Positions 1 through 4,808 of a stretch of DNA of 5,344 nt are shown here, piece by piece. The translations under genes and the position numbers were made by a program. The notes under the pieces are model-generated. The model was not told the origin of the DNA and did no database searches. It saw nothing but the letters and a program-made list of their open reading frames with translations. This DNA is from an uncultured Eisenbergiella sp. (GTDB lineage Bacteria > Bacillota > Clostridia > Lachnospirales > Lachnospiraceae). How positions within the stretch are numbered: the stretch's first letter is position 1; every line of letters starts with the position of its first letter. The stretch covers positions 1-5,344 of the forward strand of contig CARDPF010000219.1 in the NCBI GenBank assembly GCA_948960675.1, in the 5' to 3' direction.

Positions 1-65
<65 letters not shown>

Positions 66-70
66 CTGGA

Positions 71-102
71 AAGAACCCGGGTAAACATCCGGGTTCTTTT
101 TT
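71..102 (+). terminator. Rho-independent terminator of the tRNA-Arg transcript
   Basis: A perfect 10-bp stem AAGAACCCGG (71-80) / CCGGGTTCTT (89-98) encloses an 8-base loop and runs into six T residues (97-102). It lies just after the tRNA 3' end. A-rich sequence on the 5' side could let it work weakly on the minus strand too. Confidence 0.93.
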
Positions 103-110
103 CGCAATGG

Positions 111-161
111 AAAATTTCCGCCTGCACCGGCTTCCTTTTCTGCCGTGCAGGCGGAAAATTT
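111..161. repeat. Long inverted repeat / hairpin downstream of the tRNA terminator
   Basis: Arms 111-127 and 145-161 pair over 17 positions with one mismatch (114/158). The core is CCGCCTGCAC / GTGCAGGCGG flanked by A and T runs, around a pyrimidine-rich 17-base loop. There is no clean U tract on either strand, although both flanks are AT-rich, so it may be a second, bidirectional terminator or a dispersed palindromic repeat. It separates the tRNA unit from the DUF gene cluster. Confidence 0.7.
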
Positions 162-251
162 ATCCTTCGTGAAACATGGGGGGTAATTGGTATGGGTCAC
201 TACGCGGGCGCGTGTTTGTAATAAATTCCAAATAAAAAGGGATGGGATGAG

Positions 252-548
252 GTGCAGACATTGGATGGCAGAGTGTATGAATATGAGTCCCCGATTTATG
301 GAGCGGGACAGTCAGGGGGCGCATATGTCATTTTCCCCTATGACATCAGGAAAGAGTTTGGGCGGGGAAGGGTGAAGGTACATGCCACATTTGACGGGGA
401 GCCGTATGATGGCAGTATTGTAAATATGGGGGTAAAAAACGCTGACGGGAGTGTGTGCTATATTATTGGCGTGCGTAAAGATATCCGTTCCCGGATAGGG
501 AAGCATCCGGGGGACAGGGTTTGGGTGACGGTTAGGGAATGGGAATGA
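252..548 (+). CDS. DUF1905 domain protein
   Basis: This 98-residue protein is one DUF1905 domain over almost its full length. The family pattern shows in an aromatic/glycine-rich opening strand (GGAYVIFPYDIRKEFG, residues 22-37), a basic-hydrophobic strand (RVKVHATFDGEPYDGSIVNMG) and the closing run of a conserved Ile-Gly-Lys plus GDRVWVTV near the C terminus. The family forms a small beta-barrel of unknown biochemical role, sometimes fused to a YdeI/OmpD-associated domain, which is absent here. The start is GTG at 252. An in-frame stop at 222 leaves no upstream ATG, GTG or TTG, and AAAAAGGG ends 10 bases before the GTG. The stop overlaps the next gene's likely ATG (ATGA at 545-548), indicating translational coupling. 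No convincing promoter is seen between 162 and 251. Family assignment is by remembered pattern. Confidence 0.85.
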   Translation: MQTLDGRVYEYESPIYGAGQSGGAYVIFPYDIRKEFGRGRVKVHATFDGEPYDGSIVNMGVKNADGSVCYIIGVRKDIRSRIGKHPGDRVWVTVREWE

Positions 549-925
549 GGATGGATGTATTATGCTTTTTTGACGGGAAGCCGGAAGCGCTGCTGCTGTA
601 TGAGGCTTTTGAAGAGAAGGTTTTTTCGGGGGTGGACGGCGTGAAGGTAAAGGTGCAGAAAACACAAATTGCTTTTTCGAACAGGCATAATTTTGCTTTT
701 GTTTCTTTTCTACCGGTACGGAAAGCAAAGGAGCGGCCAAGGGTTTATATTGTCGTGACTTTCGGGCTGGGGTACCGTTTGGAGTCCCCGCGCATAGATG
801 CGGCGGTGGAGCCGTACCCTGGACGCTGGACGCACCATGTTCTGGTCTGTAGGACCGGGGAGGTTGATGACGAACTGATGGGATGGGTGAAGGAAGCGGC
901 GGCCTTTTCCGATGGCAAACGTTAA
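545..925 (+). CDS. DUF5655 domain protein
   Basis: The product is about 126 residues. Characteristic DUF5655 segments are visible in order: a leading FFDGKPEALLLYEAFEEKV, then VKVQKTQIAFSNRHNFAFV, then PRVYIVVTFGLGYRLESPRI, and the very conserved VEPYPGRWTHHVLV followed by DDELMGWVKEA near the C terminus. The biochemical function of the family is not known. The domain also occurs fused behind DUF4287 in other proteins, but here it stands alone. ATG codons at 539, 545 and 551 are all in frame. I prefer 545 because it makes the ATGA overlap with the upstream DUF1905 stop and has AGGG (534-537) seven bases upstream; 539 would add two residues. It is probably co-transcribed with the DUF1905 gene. 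The two likely act together or were acquired together, but nothing in the sequence shows their task. Confidence 0.85.
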   Translation: MRMDVLCFFDGKPEALLLYEAFEEKVFSGVDGVKVKVQKTQIAFSNRHNFAFVSFLPVRKAKERPRVYIVVTFGLGYRLESPRIDAAVEPYPGRWTHHVLVCRTGEVDDELMGWVKEAAAFSDGKR

Positions 926-1093
926 ATTGAGCCGCTGCTTTTCAAGGGGCTTTCCGGCCACCGCCGGGGGAGCATGTCCATTACAGGCTGCTGGCCCCGG
1001 CAAGCGTATCGGCGTAAACAAATCCACCATTCAGGGATACGGGGCGGGCGGCGCATTCGCCATAATGGGGTAGGGCTGCCGGAAACATGGATC
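926..1093. other. GC-rich gap between DUF5655 and DUF2200 genes; no gene supported
   Basis: This 170-base stretch has short GC-rich inverted repeats, for example CCGGC (954-958) / GCCGG (963-967), extending with G-T pairs outward to about 948 and 973. None is followed by a U tract, so I see no terminator, and no convincing promoter either. Transcription may simply run through to the DUF2200 gene. A short open frame from ATG 912 to about 1070 overlaps the DUF5655 gene and looks like noise. Confidence 0.5.
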
Positions 1094-1106
1094 AGGAGGG
1101 GAGCTT

Positions 1107-1520
1107 ATGGGAAATGAAAAAATATATCAGATGGATTTTCCAAAAGTTTATCATCTGCTTGTCAATAAGGCGGAGAGAAAGGGACGGACAAGGCAGGAGG
1201 TTGACGAGGTGGTTCGCTGGCTTACAGGCTACAGCCAGAAGGAACTGGAGGGGATGCTGGAAAGGCCGGTGTCTTATGGGGATTTCTTTGGGAATGCCCC
1301 GGCATTGAATGAGAACAGGCATCTGATCAAAGGCGTGGTTTGTGGCGTCAGGGTGGAAGATATTGAAGAGCCCCTGATGCAGGAGATACGTTATCTGGAT
1401 AAGCTGGTTGACGAACTTGCCAAGGGGAAGGCCATGGATAAGATACTGCGTAAATCAAAGACCCCGCTGCAAGCAACGGGGTATCAAGCTTGCAACGCTG
1501 CAGAGCAGCGGGGTCTTTGA
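1107..1520 (+). CDS. DUF2200 family protein with repeat-encoded C-terminal tail
   Basis: The 137-residue product matches the DUF2200 family from its first residues. It has [23 protein letters not shown], then [18 protein letters not shown], a short acidic/aromatic stretch (YGDFFGNAP), [41 protein letters not shown]. This is a small, highly conserved bacterial family of unknown function. The start is secure: AGGAGGGG (1094-1101) sits about 6 bases before ATG 1107. The family normally ends soon after the KILRK motif. Here about 21 extra residues, beginning [10 protein letters not shown], are encoded wholly within a palindromic element (1455-1520), and the stop codon is the last three bases of its 16-bp inverted repeat. 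The tail is therefore probably a by-product of element insertion near the original stop. The gene is convergent with the acetyltransferase gene. Confidence 0.88.
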   Translation: MGNEKIYQMDFPKVYHLLVNKAERKGRTRQEVDEVVRWLTGYSQKELEGMLERPVSYGDFFGNAPALNENRHLIKGVVCGVRVEDIEEPLMQEIRYLDKLVDELAKGKAMDKILRKSKTPLQATGYQACNAAEQRGL

Positions 1521-1580
1521 CCCTCGCGGCATTCGTCAAATAGCCATGCAAGCATGGCTATTTTCCTCATTGCTCGCGGG
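1455..1580. repeat. Palindrome-rich element, probable dispersed structured repeat
   Basis: A perfect 16-bp inverted repeat, TCAAAGACCCCGCTGC (1455-1470) / GCAGCGGGGTCTTTGA (1505-1520), spans a 34-base loop that can pair with part of the left arm (TGCAAGC 1468-1474 / GCTTGCA 1488-1494). Overlapping it is TTTGAC (1516-1521) / GTCAAA (1535-1540). Then comes a perfect 12-bp hairpin with a 2-base spacer (1538-1549 / 1552-1563). The heptamer CTCGCGG recurs at 1523-1529 and 1574-1580 around that hairpin. The nested, compact design and the fact that it encodes a gene's C-terminal tail suggest a mobile or dispersed intergenic repeat. It reminds me of repeats in Lachnospiraceae genomes, but I cannot verify that here. 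Confidence 0.7.
1538..1566. terminator. Probable bidirectional terminator between convergent genes
   Basis: The hairpin AAATAGCCATGC / GCATGGCTATTT has a 2-base spacer and is followed by T-rich sequence (TTTTCC) on the plus strand and by TTTGAC on the minus strand. It sits 18 bases past the DUF2200 stop and about 40 bases past the acetyltransferase stop, the right place to end both transcripts. It is part of the larger palindromic element. Confidence 0.65.
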
Positions 1581-1602
1581 AATAAAACGGGATATAAGGC
1601 TG

Positions 1603-2094
1603 TTATTGTGCATGCCTTGGGGCATTGGATAGGTTCAAATACTTATCCTGCCCCTTTTCCATTATAAAGTTTGTGAGAAAAATCCCTTTCCGTTCCACCT
1701 GTTGTTCTTTGACAAGTTTGTAACCTCTTTTTTCAAAAAAAGGTTTTGCCGTAACGGAAGCGTGGGTGATGATTTTGCCCTGCACAGCTTGTTCGAGCTT
1801 GTTGCAGATAGCGGTAGCCACGCCTTTTCCCTGGAAATCTGCATGGATGTATAGGCGGTCAAGATAGCCCGTAGAATCAATATCGCCAAAGCCTATGATG
1901 ATTTGCTGATCAATGGCGACAATACTGTAATGCGCCAGAAAGGACTGGTTCCATTTTTCAAAATCTACTTTTCCCGTCGCCCATACATCCAATTGTTCTT
2001 TTGTGTAATCCCTTGCATTAATCGTATGAACCGTATGATAAAACAGTTGGGCTAACTCTTTGCAATCATGCGGCTGATAGTCCCTGATGACCAT
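1603..2094 (-). CDS. GNAT family N-acetyltransferase, YafP-like
   Basis: The 163-residue product is a single GNAT domain that transfers an acetyl group from acetyl-CoA to an unknown acceptor, and it is probably cytosolic. The acetyl-CoA-binding motif is LYIHADFQGKGVATAICNKLE (about residues 81-101), with Q88-G89-K90-G91-V92-A93 as the Q/R-x-x-G-x-G/A pyrophosphate loop. The later ASVTAKPFFEKRGYK (112-126), QQVERKG and TNFIMEK closely resemble E. coli YafP, as does the N terminus (IRDYQPHD ... LAQLFYHTVH). YafP sits with dinB and a toxin-antitoxin pair in E. coli; none is present here. The start is ATG at 2094, with AAAGGAT about 5 bases upstream. About 16 residues after MEK (KYLNLSNAPRHAQ) exceed the YafP end and are AT-poor and repeat-adjacent, perhaps a read-through extension. 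The substrate cannot be told from the sequence. Confidence 0.9.
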   Translation of the reverse strand: MVIRDYQPHDCKELAQLFYHTVHTINARDYTKEQLDVWATGKVDFEKWNQSFLAHYSIVAIDQQIIIGFGDIDSTGYLDRLYIHADFQGKGVATAICNKLEQAVQGKIITHASVTAKPFFEKRGYKLVKEQQVERKGIFLTNFIMEKGQDKYLNLSNAPRHAQ

Positions 2095-2131
2095 GCTATC
2101 CTTTCTGTACCCTTATTTTTCCTGTTGGGTC

Positions 2132-2159
2132 GTTATATGCTGTGTTACGGTTTATCCAA
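2132..2159 (-). promoter_or_regulatory. Candidate promoter of the acetyltransferase gene
   Basis: On the minus strand TTGGAT (2159-2154) and TATAAC (2137-2132) are separated by 16 bases, and the -10 is 37 bases upstream of the ATG. The -10 matches consensus at 5 of 6 positions; the -35 shares only TTG. A long dyad covers the -35. Confidence 0.5.
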
Positions 2160-2174
2160 AGGATGGACCGTAAC
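2144..2174. promoter_or_regulatory. Long dyad overlapping the acetyltransferase -35; possible operator
   Basis: Arms GTTACGGTTTATCC (2144-2157) and GGATGGACCGTAAC (2161-2174) pair around AAA. Twelve of 14 positions match, and the other two would be G-T pairs in plus-strand RNA. The outer GTTACGG/CCGTAAC is perfect. Its position over the predicted -35 box suggests a regulator-binding site. A structured RNA repeat is the alternative. Confidence 0.5.
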
Positions 2175-2244
2175 CATTCCTGCGTTTTACCCAAAATGCC
2201 TTACGGCTTTCGTTTGGCGATGACAATGGCATTCGGTTTGCTGA

Positions 2245-2290
2245 AAAACGAAAACGGCTGCCGGACAACCGGGGCCGTTTTCGTTTTCTT
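2245..2290. terminator. Strong hairpin terminator in the non-coding stretch
   Basis: A 14-bp perfect stem AAAACGAAAACGGC (2245-2258) / GCCGTTTTCGTTTT (2274-2287) carries an inner CCGG-ACAA-CCGG stem (2261-2264/2269-2272) and runs into TTTTCTT on the plus strand. The A-rich left arm makes it T-rich on the minus strand too. It may end minus-strand transcripts from the exporter operon (about 155 bases past its stop) and insulate the acetyltransferase gene. I find no clear plus-strand gene ending here. Confidence 0.75.
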
Positions 2291-2301
2291 ATGAGGGGGG
2301 A

Positions 2302-2371
2302 GATAGTGAGTGTCTCAACTATCCAAGACCCATGGTACAAAAGAAATGTGTCGATAGTGTGTCAAAACTAT
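2302..2371. repeat. Two related ATAGT...ACTAT dyads
   Basis: Copy 1 (2302-2323) is GATAGTGAG-TGT-CTC(A)ACTATC, a 9-bp dyad with one bulged A. Copy 2 (2353-2371) keeps GATAGTG, TGTC and AACTAT with fewer internal bases and a weaker dyad. They are direct-oriented copies 51 bases apart. They could be regulator sites or worn ends of an insertion sequence; no transposase is present. Confidence 0.5.
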
Positions 2372-2398
2372 AAAAAAGGCCTTAAAAGTCTTAAGATA
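2372..2398 (-). terminator. Weak candidate terminator of the exporter operon
   Basis: On the minus strand CTTAA-GACTT-TTAAG is followed by GCC and six T residues, about 45-70 bases past the permease stop. The stem is only 5 bp and AT-only, so the stronger hairpin at 2245-2290 may do the main work. Confidence 0.35.
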
Positions 2399-2444
2399 AA
2401 GTGAAGAACCGTTATTTTTGCGGGCAATGCCACGGGTCAGGTGT

Positions 2445-3197
2445 TCATGTCCAATCCTGCCTTTTGTACAAAACGGCTCCGGTCACGGTGCACACAGTCG
2501 ATAAAATTCCCAGTAGCAGCAGTTCTGTTACGTGCTGCGCAAGGCTGTCCCCCGCAAAAATCCCCTGCATCAGATCGACCGCATAGGTCATGGGCAAAAG
2601 GCTGGAAATCCTTTTTATATTGTCGGGAAACAGCATATCCGGCATTGTGGCGCCGGACAAAAAGAGCATCATAAAGTAAAATAGATAGGAGAGCAGGCTT
2701 GTGCTTTTCAGGCTCCGTCCGATTGCCGTAATGAGAAAGCCCAACGAAAACATGGATGCTGAAGAAAACACAATGCCCATGCAGATTGCGGGAAACGATC
2801 CCCTTATTTGTATTTGGTAAAAAAACTTTCCTGCGGCCAGCAAAATGAGGATGCCGATAAGTGTCATGACAAAGTGGATGCACACCTGGGCGAATAAAAT
2901 ATTTTTCTTTCCGGCCGGCGTGGCATCAAACCTTTTATATATTTTTTTCTCTTTATACCCTGCTATCGTCAGGGGGAGTGACATCAGGCCGGTGACGCCC
3001 GTTATCATGACGGCGTACGCCGGTATGGTAAGATCCATCATTCCCATGGCGGCTCCTTCGTAGACCGGCATGTTTCCGTAGATGCCGCCAAACAGAAGCA
3101 GCATCAGAAGGGGAAACACAAGCGTAAAGAAAAAACTGAAAAAATCCCGTGTAAACAGGTAAAATTCGGTTTTGCATATAACCCCAAATCGTTTCAT
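2445..3197 (-). CDS. ABC-2 type transporter permease
   Basis: The 250-residue integral membrane protein is the membrane partner of the ATPase encoded just upstream; together they should form an ABC-2 type exporter. Six hydrophobic segments are visible at roughly residues 20-40, 58-80, 100-123, 135-160, 167-187 and 224-244. The usual ABC-2 landmarks are present: a basic cytosolic loop with KRFDATPAGKKN (88-99) after the second helix, and SGATMP ... LLPMTYAVDLMQGIF (181-214) before the last helix. It is about the usual length for a half permease of this class, so the transporter likely dimerises. ATG 3197 lies one base past the ATPase stop (TAA at 3201-3199), with AAGG-type binding sequence inside the ATPase end, so the two are coupled. 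The substrate is unknown; an antimicrobial peptide, lipid or drug is typical for such pairs but is inference. Confidence 0.92.
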   Translation of the reverse strand: MKRFGVICKTEFYLFTRDFFSFFFTLVFPLLMLLLFGGIYGNMPVYEGAAMGMMDLTIPAYAVMITGVTGLMSLPLTIAGYKEKKIYKRFDATPAGKKNILFAQVCIHFVMTLIGILILLAAGKFFYQIQIRGSFPAICMGIVFSSASMFSLGFLITAIGRSLKSTSLLSYLFYFMMLFLSGATMPDMLFPDNIKRISSLLPMTYAVDLMQGIFAGDSLAQHVTELLLLGILSTVCTVTGAVLYKRQDWT

Positions 3198-3198
3198 G

Positions 3199-3972
3199 TT
3201 ACCTTATTCCTTCCATAGTGAGTCCTGCCGTTTTAGGTGCAATCATTAAATATAGTTTTTCCAGGGAGGCGTTTTCTTCCCATTCGTTTCGGGGAACCTG
3301 GCTTTTTACATATTCCCGGAAGCCCTGCTGTGTTCCAAAAAATTGCTGTTTCCCTTTTTCCAGGTAAAGGATGTGGTCGGAAAGCGCTTCCACCTCATCC
3401 AGATAATGGGATACCATAATAATGGAAATGCCGCTTCGTTTTATGTTCTCAAAGCTGTTCCACATATTCTGCCTGACTTGCGGATCCAATCCCGTTGTCA
3501 ATTCATCCAGAATCAGAAGTTTTGGCCGTCCCATAAGGGAAAGCAAGATGGAGAGCCTTTGTCTTTCGCCCCCGGACAGCTTGCGGACAAGGTATTTTTT
3601 CTTATGGGCAAGCCCAAGCTGCGTCAGCAGTAGGTTCCAGTCGGCAGGCCTTTCATAAAAGGCTGCGAACAACCTGCATAACTCCGCCACCTTGATTTTG
3701 AGGGGATACTCCGTTTCCTGCAACTGGACGCCCATCTGCTTATATACTTCCCTGCGGTGCAGCCAGGGGTCTTTGCCGAAGACGGAAATCAGGCCGCTGT
3801 CCGGCTTGCGCAATCCTTCCATGCATTCTGCGGTAGAGGTTTTTCCGGAGCCGTTTGGTCCGATAATGGCTAAAATTTCCCCCTGGCCAACGGTAAAGGA
3901 AACGTTCTGGACCGCCCGTATATTTTTATAGGAAAGGTTCAGGTTTTCCACCCGTACGATTGCCTGTGACAT
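3199..3972 (-). CDS. ABC transporter ATP-binding protein
   Basis: This cytosolic ATPase of 257 residues powers the adjacent permease. Motifs in order are A-loop Tyr15, Walker A GPNGSGKT (38-45), Q-loop Gln85, signature LSGGERQRLS (132-141), Walker B LLILDE (152-157, catalytic Glu157), D-loop TTGLD (159-163) and H-loop His189. The residue after the Walker B Glu is Leu where Pro is more common; every residue thought essential is present. The open frame extends upstream to 4023, but the start is ATG 3972 (MSQAIVRV), which has an excellent AAGGAGGAAT site about 5 bases upstream. The extra 17 codons would be read from a hairpin leader. The gene is first in a two-gene operon, divergent from the LytTR/DUF3021 pair, which suggests that pair controls it. 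Confidence 0.95.
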   Translation of the reverse strand: MSQAIVRVENLNLSYKNIRAVQNVSFTVGQGEILAIIGPNGSGKTSTAECMEGLRKPDSGLISVFGKDPWLHRREVYKQMGVQLQETEYPLKIKVAELCRLFAAFYERPADWNLLLTQLGLAHKKKYLVRKLSGGERQRLSILLSLMGRPKLLILDELTTGLDPQVRQNMWNSFENIKRSGISIIMVSHYLDEVEALSDHILYLEKGKQQFFGTQQGFREYVKSQVPRNEWEENASLEKLYLMIAPKTAGLTMEGIR

Positions 3973-3994
3973 TTTGATTCCTCCTTCTTTTTTA

Positions 3995-4026
3995 GGATTG
4001 CGGGAGCGCAGCGCGCGAAGCAATCC
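3995..4026. repeat. Hairpin in the exporter leader, resembles a dispersed GAAGCAATC-type repeat
   Basis: GGATTGC (3995-4001) and GCAATCC (4020-4026) form a perfect 7-bp stem around a GC-rich 18-base loop with nested GCGC pairs. It would lie in the exporter mRNA leader, with the ribosome binding site starting 8 bases beyond it. The wording (ATTGCGGGAGCGCAGC...GAAGCAATCC) is like the widespread bacterial palindromic repeats that contain GAAGCAATC; that link is from memory. Confidence 0.5.
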
Positions 4027-4031
4027 GTGGT

Positions 4032-4060
4032 ATCATAGGGGTCAAAATACCTTTTGCCCA
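4032..4060 (-). promoter_or_regulatory. Candidate promoter of the exporter operon
   Basis: On the minus strand TGGGCA (4060-4055) and TATGAT (4037-4032) are spaced by exactly 17 bases. The -10 matches 5 of 6 and the -35 matches 4 of 6 consensus bases. A GTTGT box (4064-4060) abuts the -35. The predicted transcript start near 4025 would put the 3995-4026 hairpin at the very 5' end of the mRNA. Confidence 0.45.
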
Positions 4061-4177
4061 CAACATCATTGTATATTCGGCATTGGAATGGAACAACGGG
4101 ATTTGGGGCAGCGGCAGGCTATACTGCGTGAAAGGTTGAAATTGGTGTTTGAAATGCACGCGTACGTAGCATCGTTG

Positions 4178-4186
4178 TGCTATAAT
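4178..4186 (+). promoter_or_regulatory. Extended -10 promoter of the LytTR gene
   Basis: TGC-TATAAT has a perfect -10 hexamer (4181-4186) and the TGN extension. The -35 region 17 bases upstream (ACGCGT) does not match consensus, the pattern expected of an activator-dependent promoter. A direct repeat of TTGAAAT (4136-4142, 4149-4155) and a GTTGT box (4174-4178) lie upstream. It implies a leader of about 105 bases. Confidence 0.6.
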
Positions 4187-4299
4187 GGGGATATGGTTTA
4201 CTCACGGACAATGTCATTTCGCCAGGCTTTGGACAGCGCGCCCGCAGGCAGGGCGTCAGGCATGGCGCATGTGGTATCTGCAGCATAGGGGGCATGTAC

Positions 4300-4749
4300 A
4301 TGAGGGTGGAATGTAAAATAGATGAAAATTATGAAGAGCCGTATGCGGTTCTTTATATAAACAAAATGACACAGGCAATTGCAAAATTGATTACCCTGCT
4401 GGAAAAAGAGGACACGGATTTGGCGGCGTTGACCGCAACCCAGAAAAGAAAAACGTATTTTCTGGAGCCTGGGGAGATAGAACTTGCGCGCACGGAAGGC
4501 CGGGACATTGTCTGTTACGACAAATTGGGAAAAAAATACATTTTAAACAAGCCTTTATATGAATTGGAGAATATACTGGATAACGATTTTGTGCGGATTT
4601 CAAAATCCGCGATTGTCAATGTCCGTCATATCAGCCACGTGGAGGCAGGATTTAACGGGACGATGGAGCTGGTAATGAAAAACGGGGTTACGGATTATAT
4701 TTCCAGAAGCTTCCGGAAAGCTTTTAAAGAAAGGTTGGGATTGTGTTAG
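4300..4749 (+). CDS. LytTR DNA-binding domain transcriptional regulator
   Basis: The product is a short (149 residue) regulator with a LytTR DNA-binding domain over about residues 52-147 and no receiver domain. Diagnostic stretches are FLEPGEIELARTEGRDIVCY, KPLYELENILDNDFVRISKSAIVNVRHI and the end NGVTDYISRSFRKAFKERLGL. The opening MRVECKIDENYEEP is typical of stand-alone LytTR proteins encoded next to DUF3021 genes. ATG 4300 is preferred over ATG 4294 because AGGGGG (4287-4292) is 7 bases from the former and only one from the latter. LytTR proteins bind paired direct repeats upstream of target promoters. Here the divergent exporter and the following DUF3021 gene are the likely targets, with autoregulation possible. 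In this class activity is set by the partner membrane protein, not by phosphorylation; that is family knowledge and has not been shown here. Confidence 0.92.
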   Translation: MRVECKIDENYEEPYAVLYINKMTQAIAKLITLLEKEDTDLAALTATQKRKTYFLEPGEIELARTEGRDIVCYDKLGKKYILNKPLYELENILDNDFVRISKSAIVNVRHISHVEAGFNGTMELVMKNGVTDYISRSFRKAFKERLGLC

Positions 4750-4792
4750 TGCGCACTTGACATAAACCCACTATGTGCATAAAATGTGCGCA
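4749..4792 (+). promoter_or_regulatory. Internal promoter for the DUF3021 gene flanked by GTGCGCA half-sites
   Basis: TTGACA (4757-4762) and TAAAAT (4780-4785) are separated by the ideal 17 bases, a near-consensus housekeeping promoter, 23 bases before the DUF3021 start. TGCGCAC (4750-4756) abuts the -35 and GTGCGCA (4786-4792) abuts the -10, forming an inverted repeat. A further ATGTGC lies in the spacer (4773-4778), 11 bases from the copy at 4784-4789. The arrangement resembles an operator that would block the promoter when bound. Confidence 0.75.
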
Positions 4793-4808
4793 GAAATGAG
4801 GATTTAGC

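Noticed and set aside
162..251. Promoter for the DUF1905 operon (TTGGTA at 187, TAATAA at 219)
   Set aside because: The spacing is 26 bases, far from the 16-18 needed, and no better pair is visible.
312..740. A 142-codon minus-strand open frame opposite the DUF1905/DUF5655 genes
   Set aside because: It lies antisense to two genes with clear family matches and ATGA coupling. Its predicted product is proline-rich low-complexity sequence, as expected for a shadow frame.
1455..1580. CRISPR array
   Set aside because: The repeats are inverted and nested, not regularly spaced direct repeats with unique spacers, and no cas gene is present.
2163..2294. A 43-codon plus-strand open frame starting ATG at 2163 and ending just past the strong hairpin
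   Set aside because: It would start inside the dyad with no usable ribosome binding spacing, its last codons are the terminator stem itself, and I recognise no family.
3973..4023. Upstream extension of the ABC ATPase to ATG 4023
   Set aside because: The extra residues are encoded by the hairpin leader and the ribosome binding site itself. The start at 3972 has an ideal AAGGAGGAAT spacing and begins at the normal family N terminus.
4187..4293. Riboswitch in the long LytTR leader
   Set aside because: The leader is GC-rich, but I could not form a conserved multi-stem architecture or find a known riboswitch motif; the best stem is about 5 bp (CGCCC/GGGCG).
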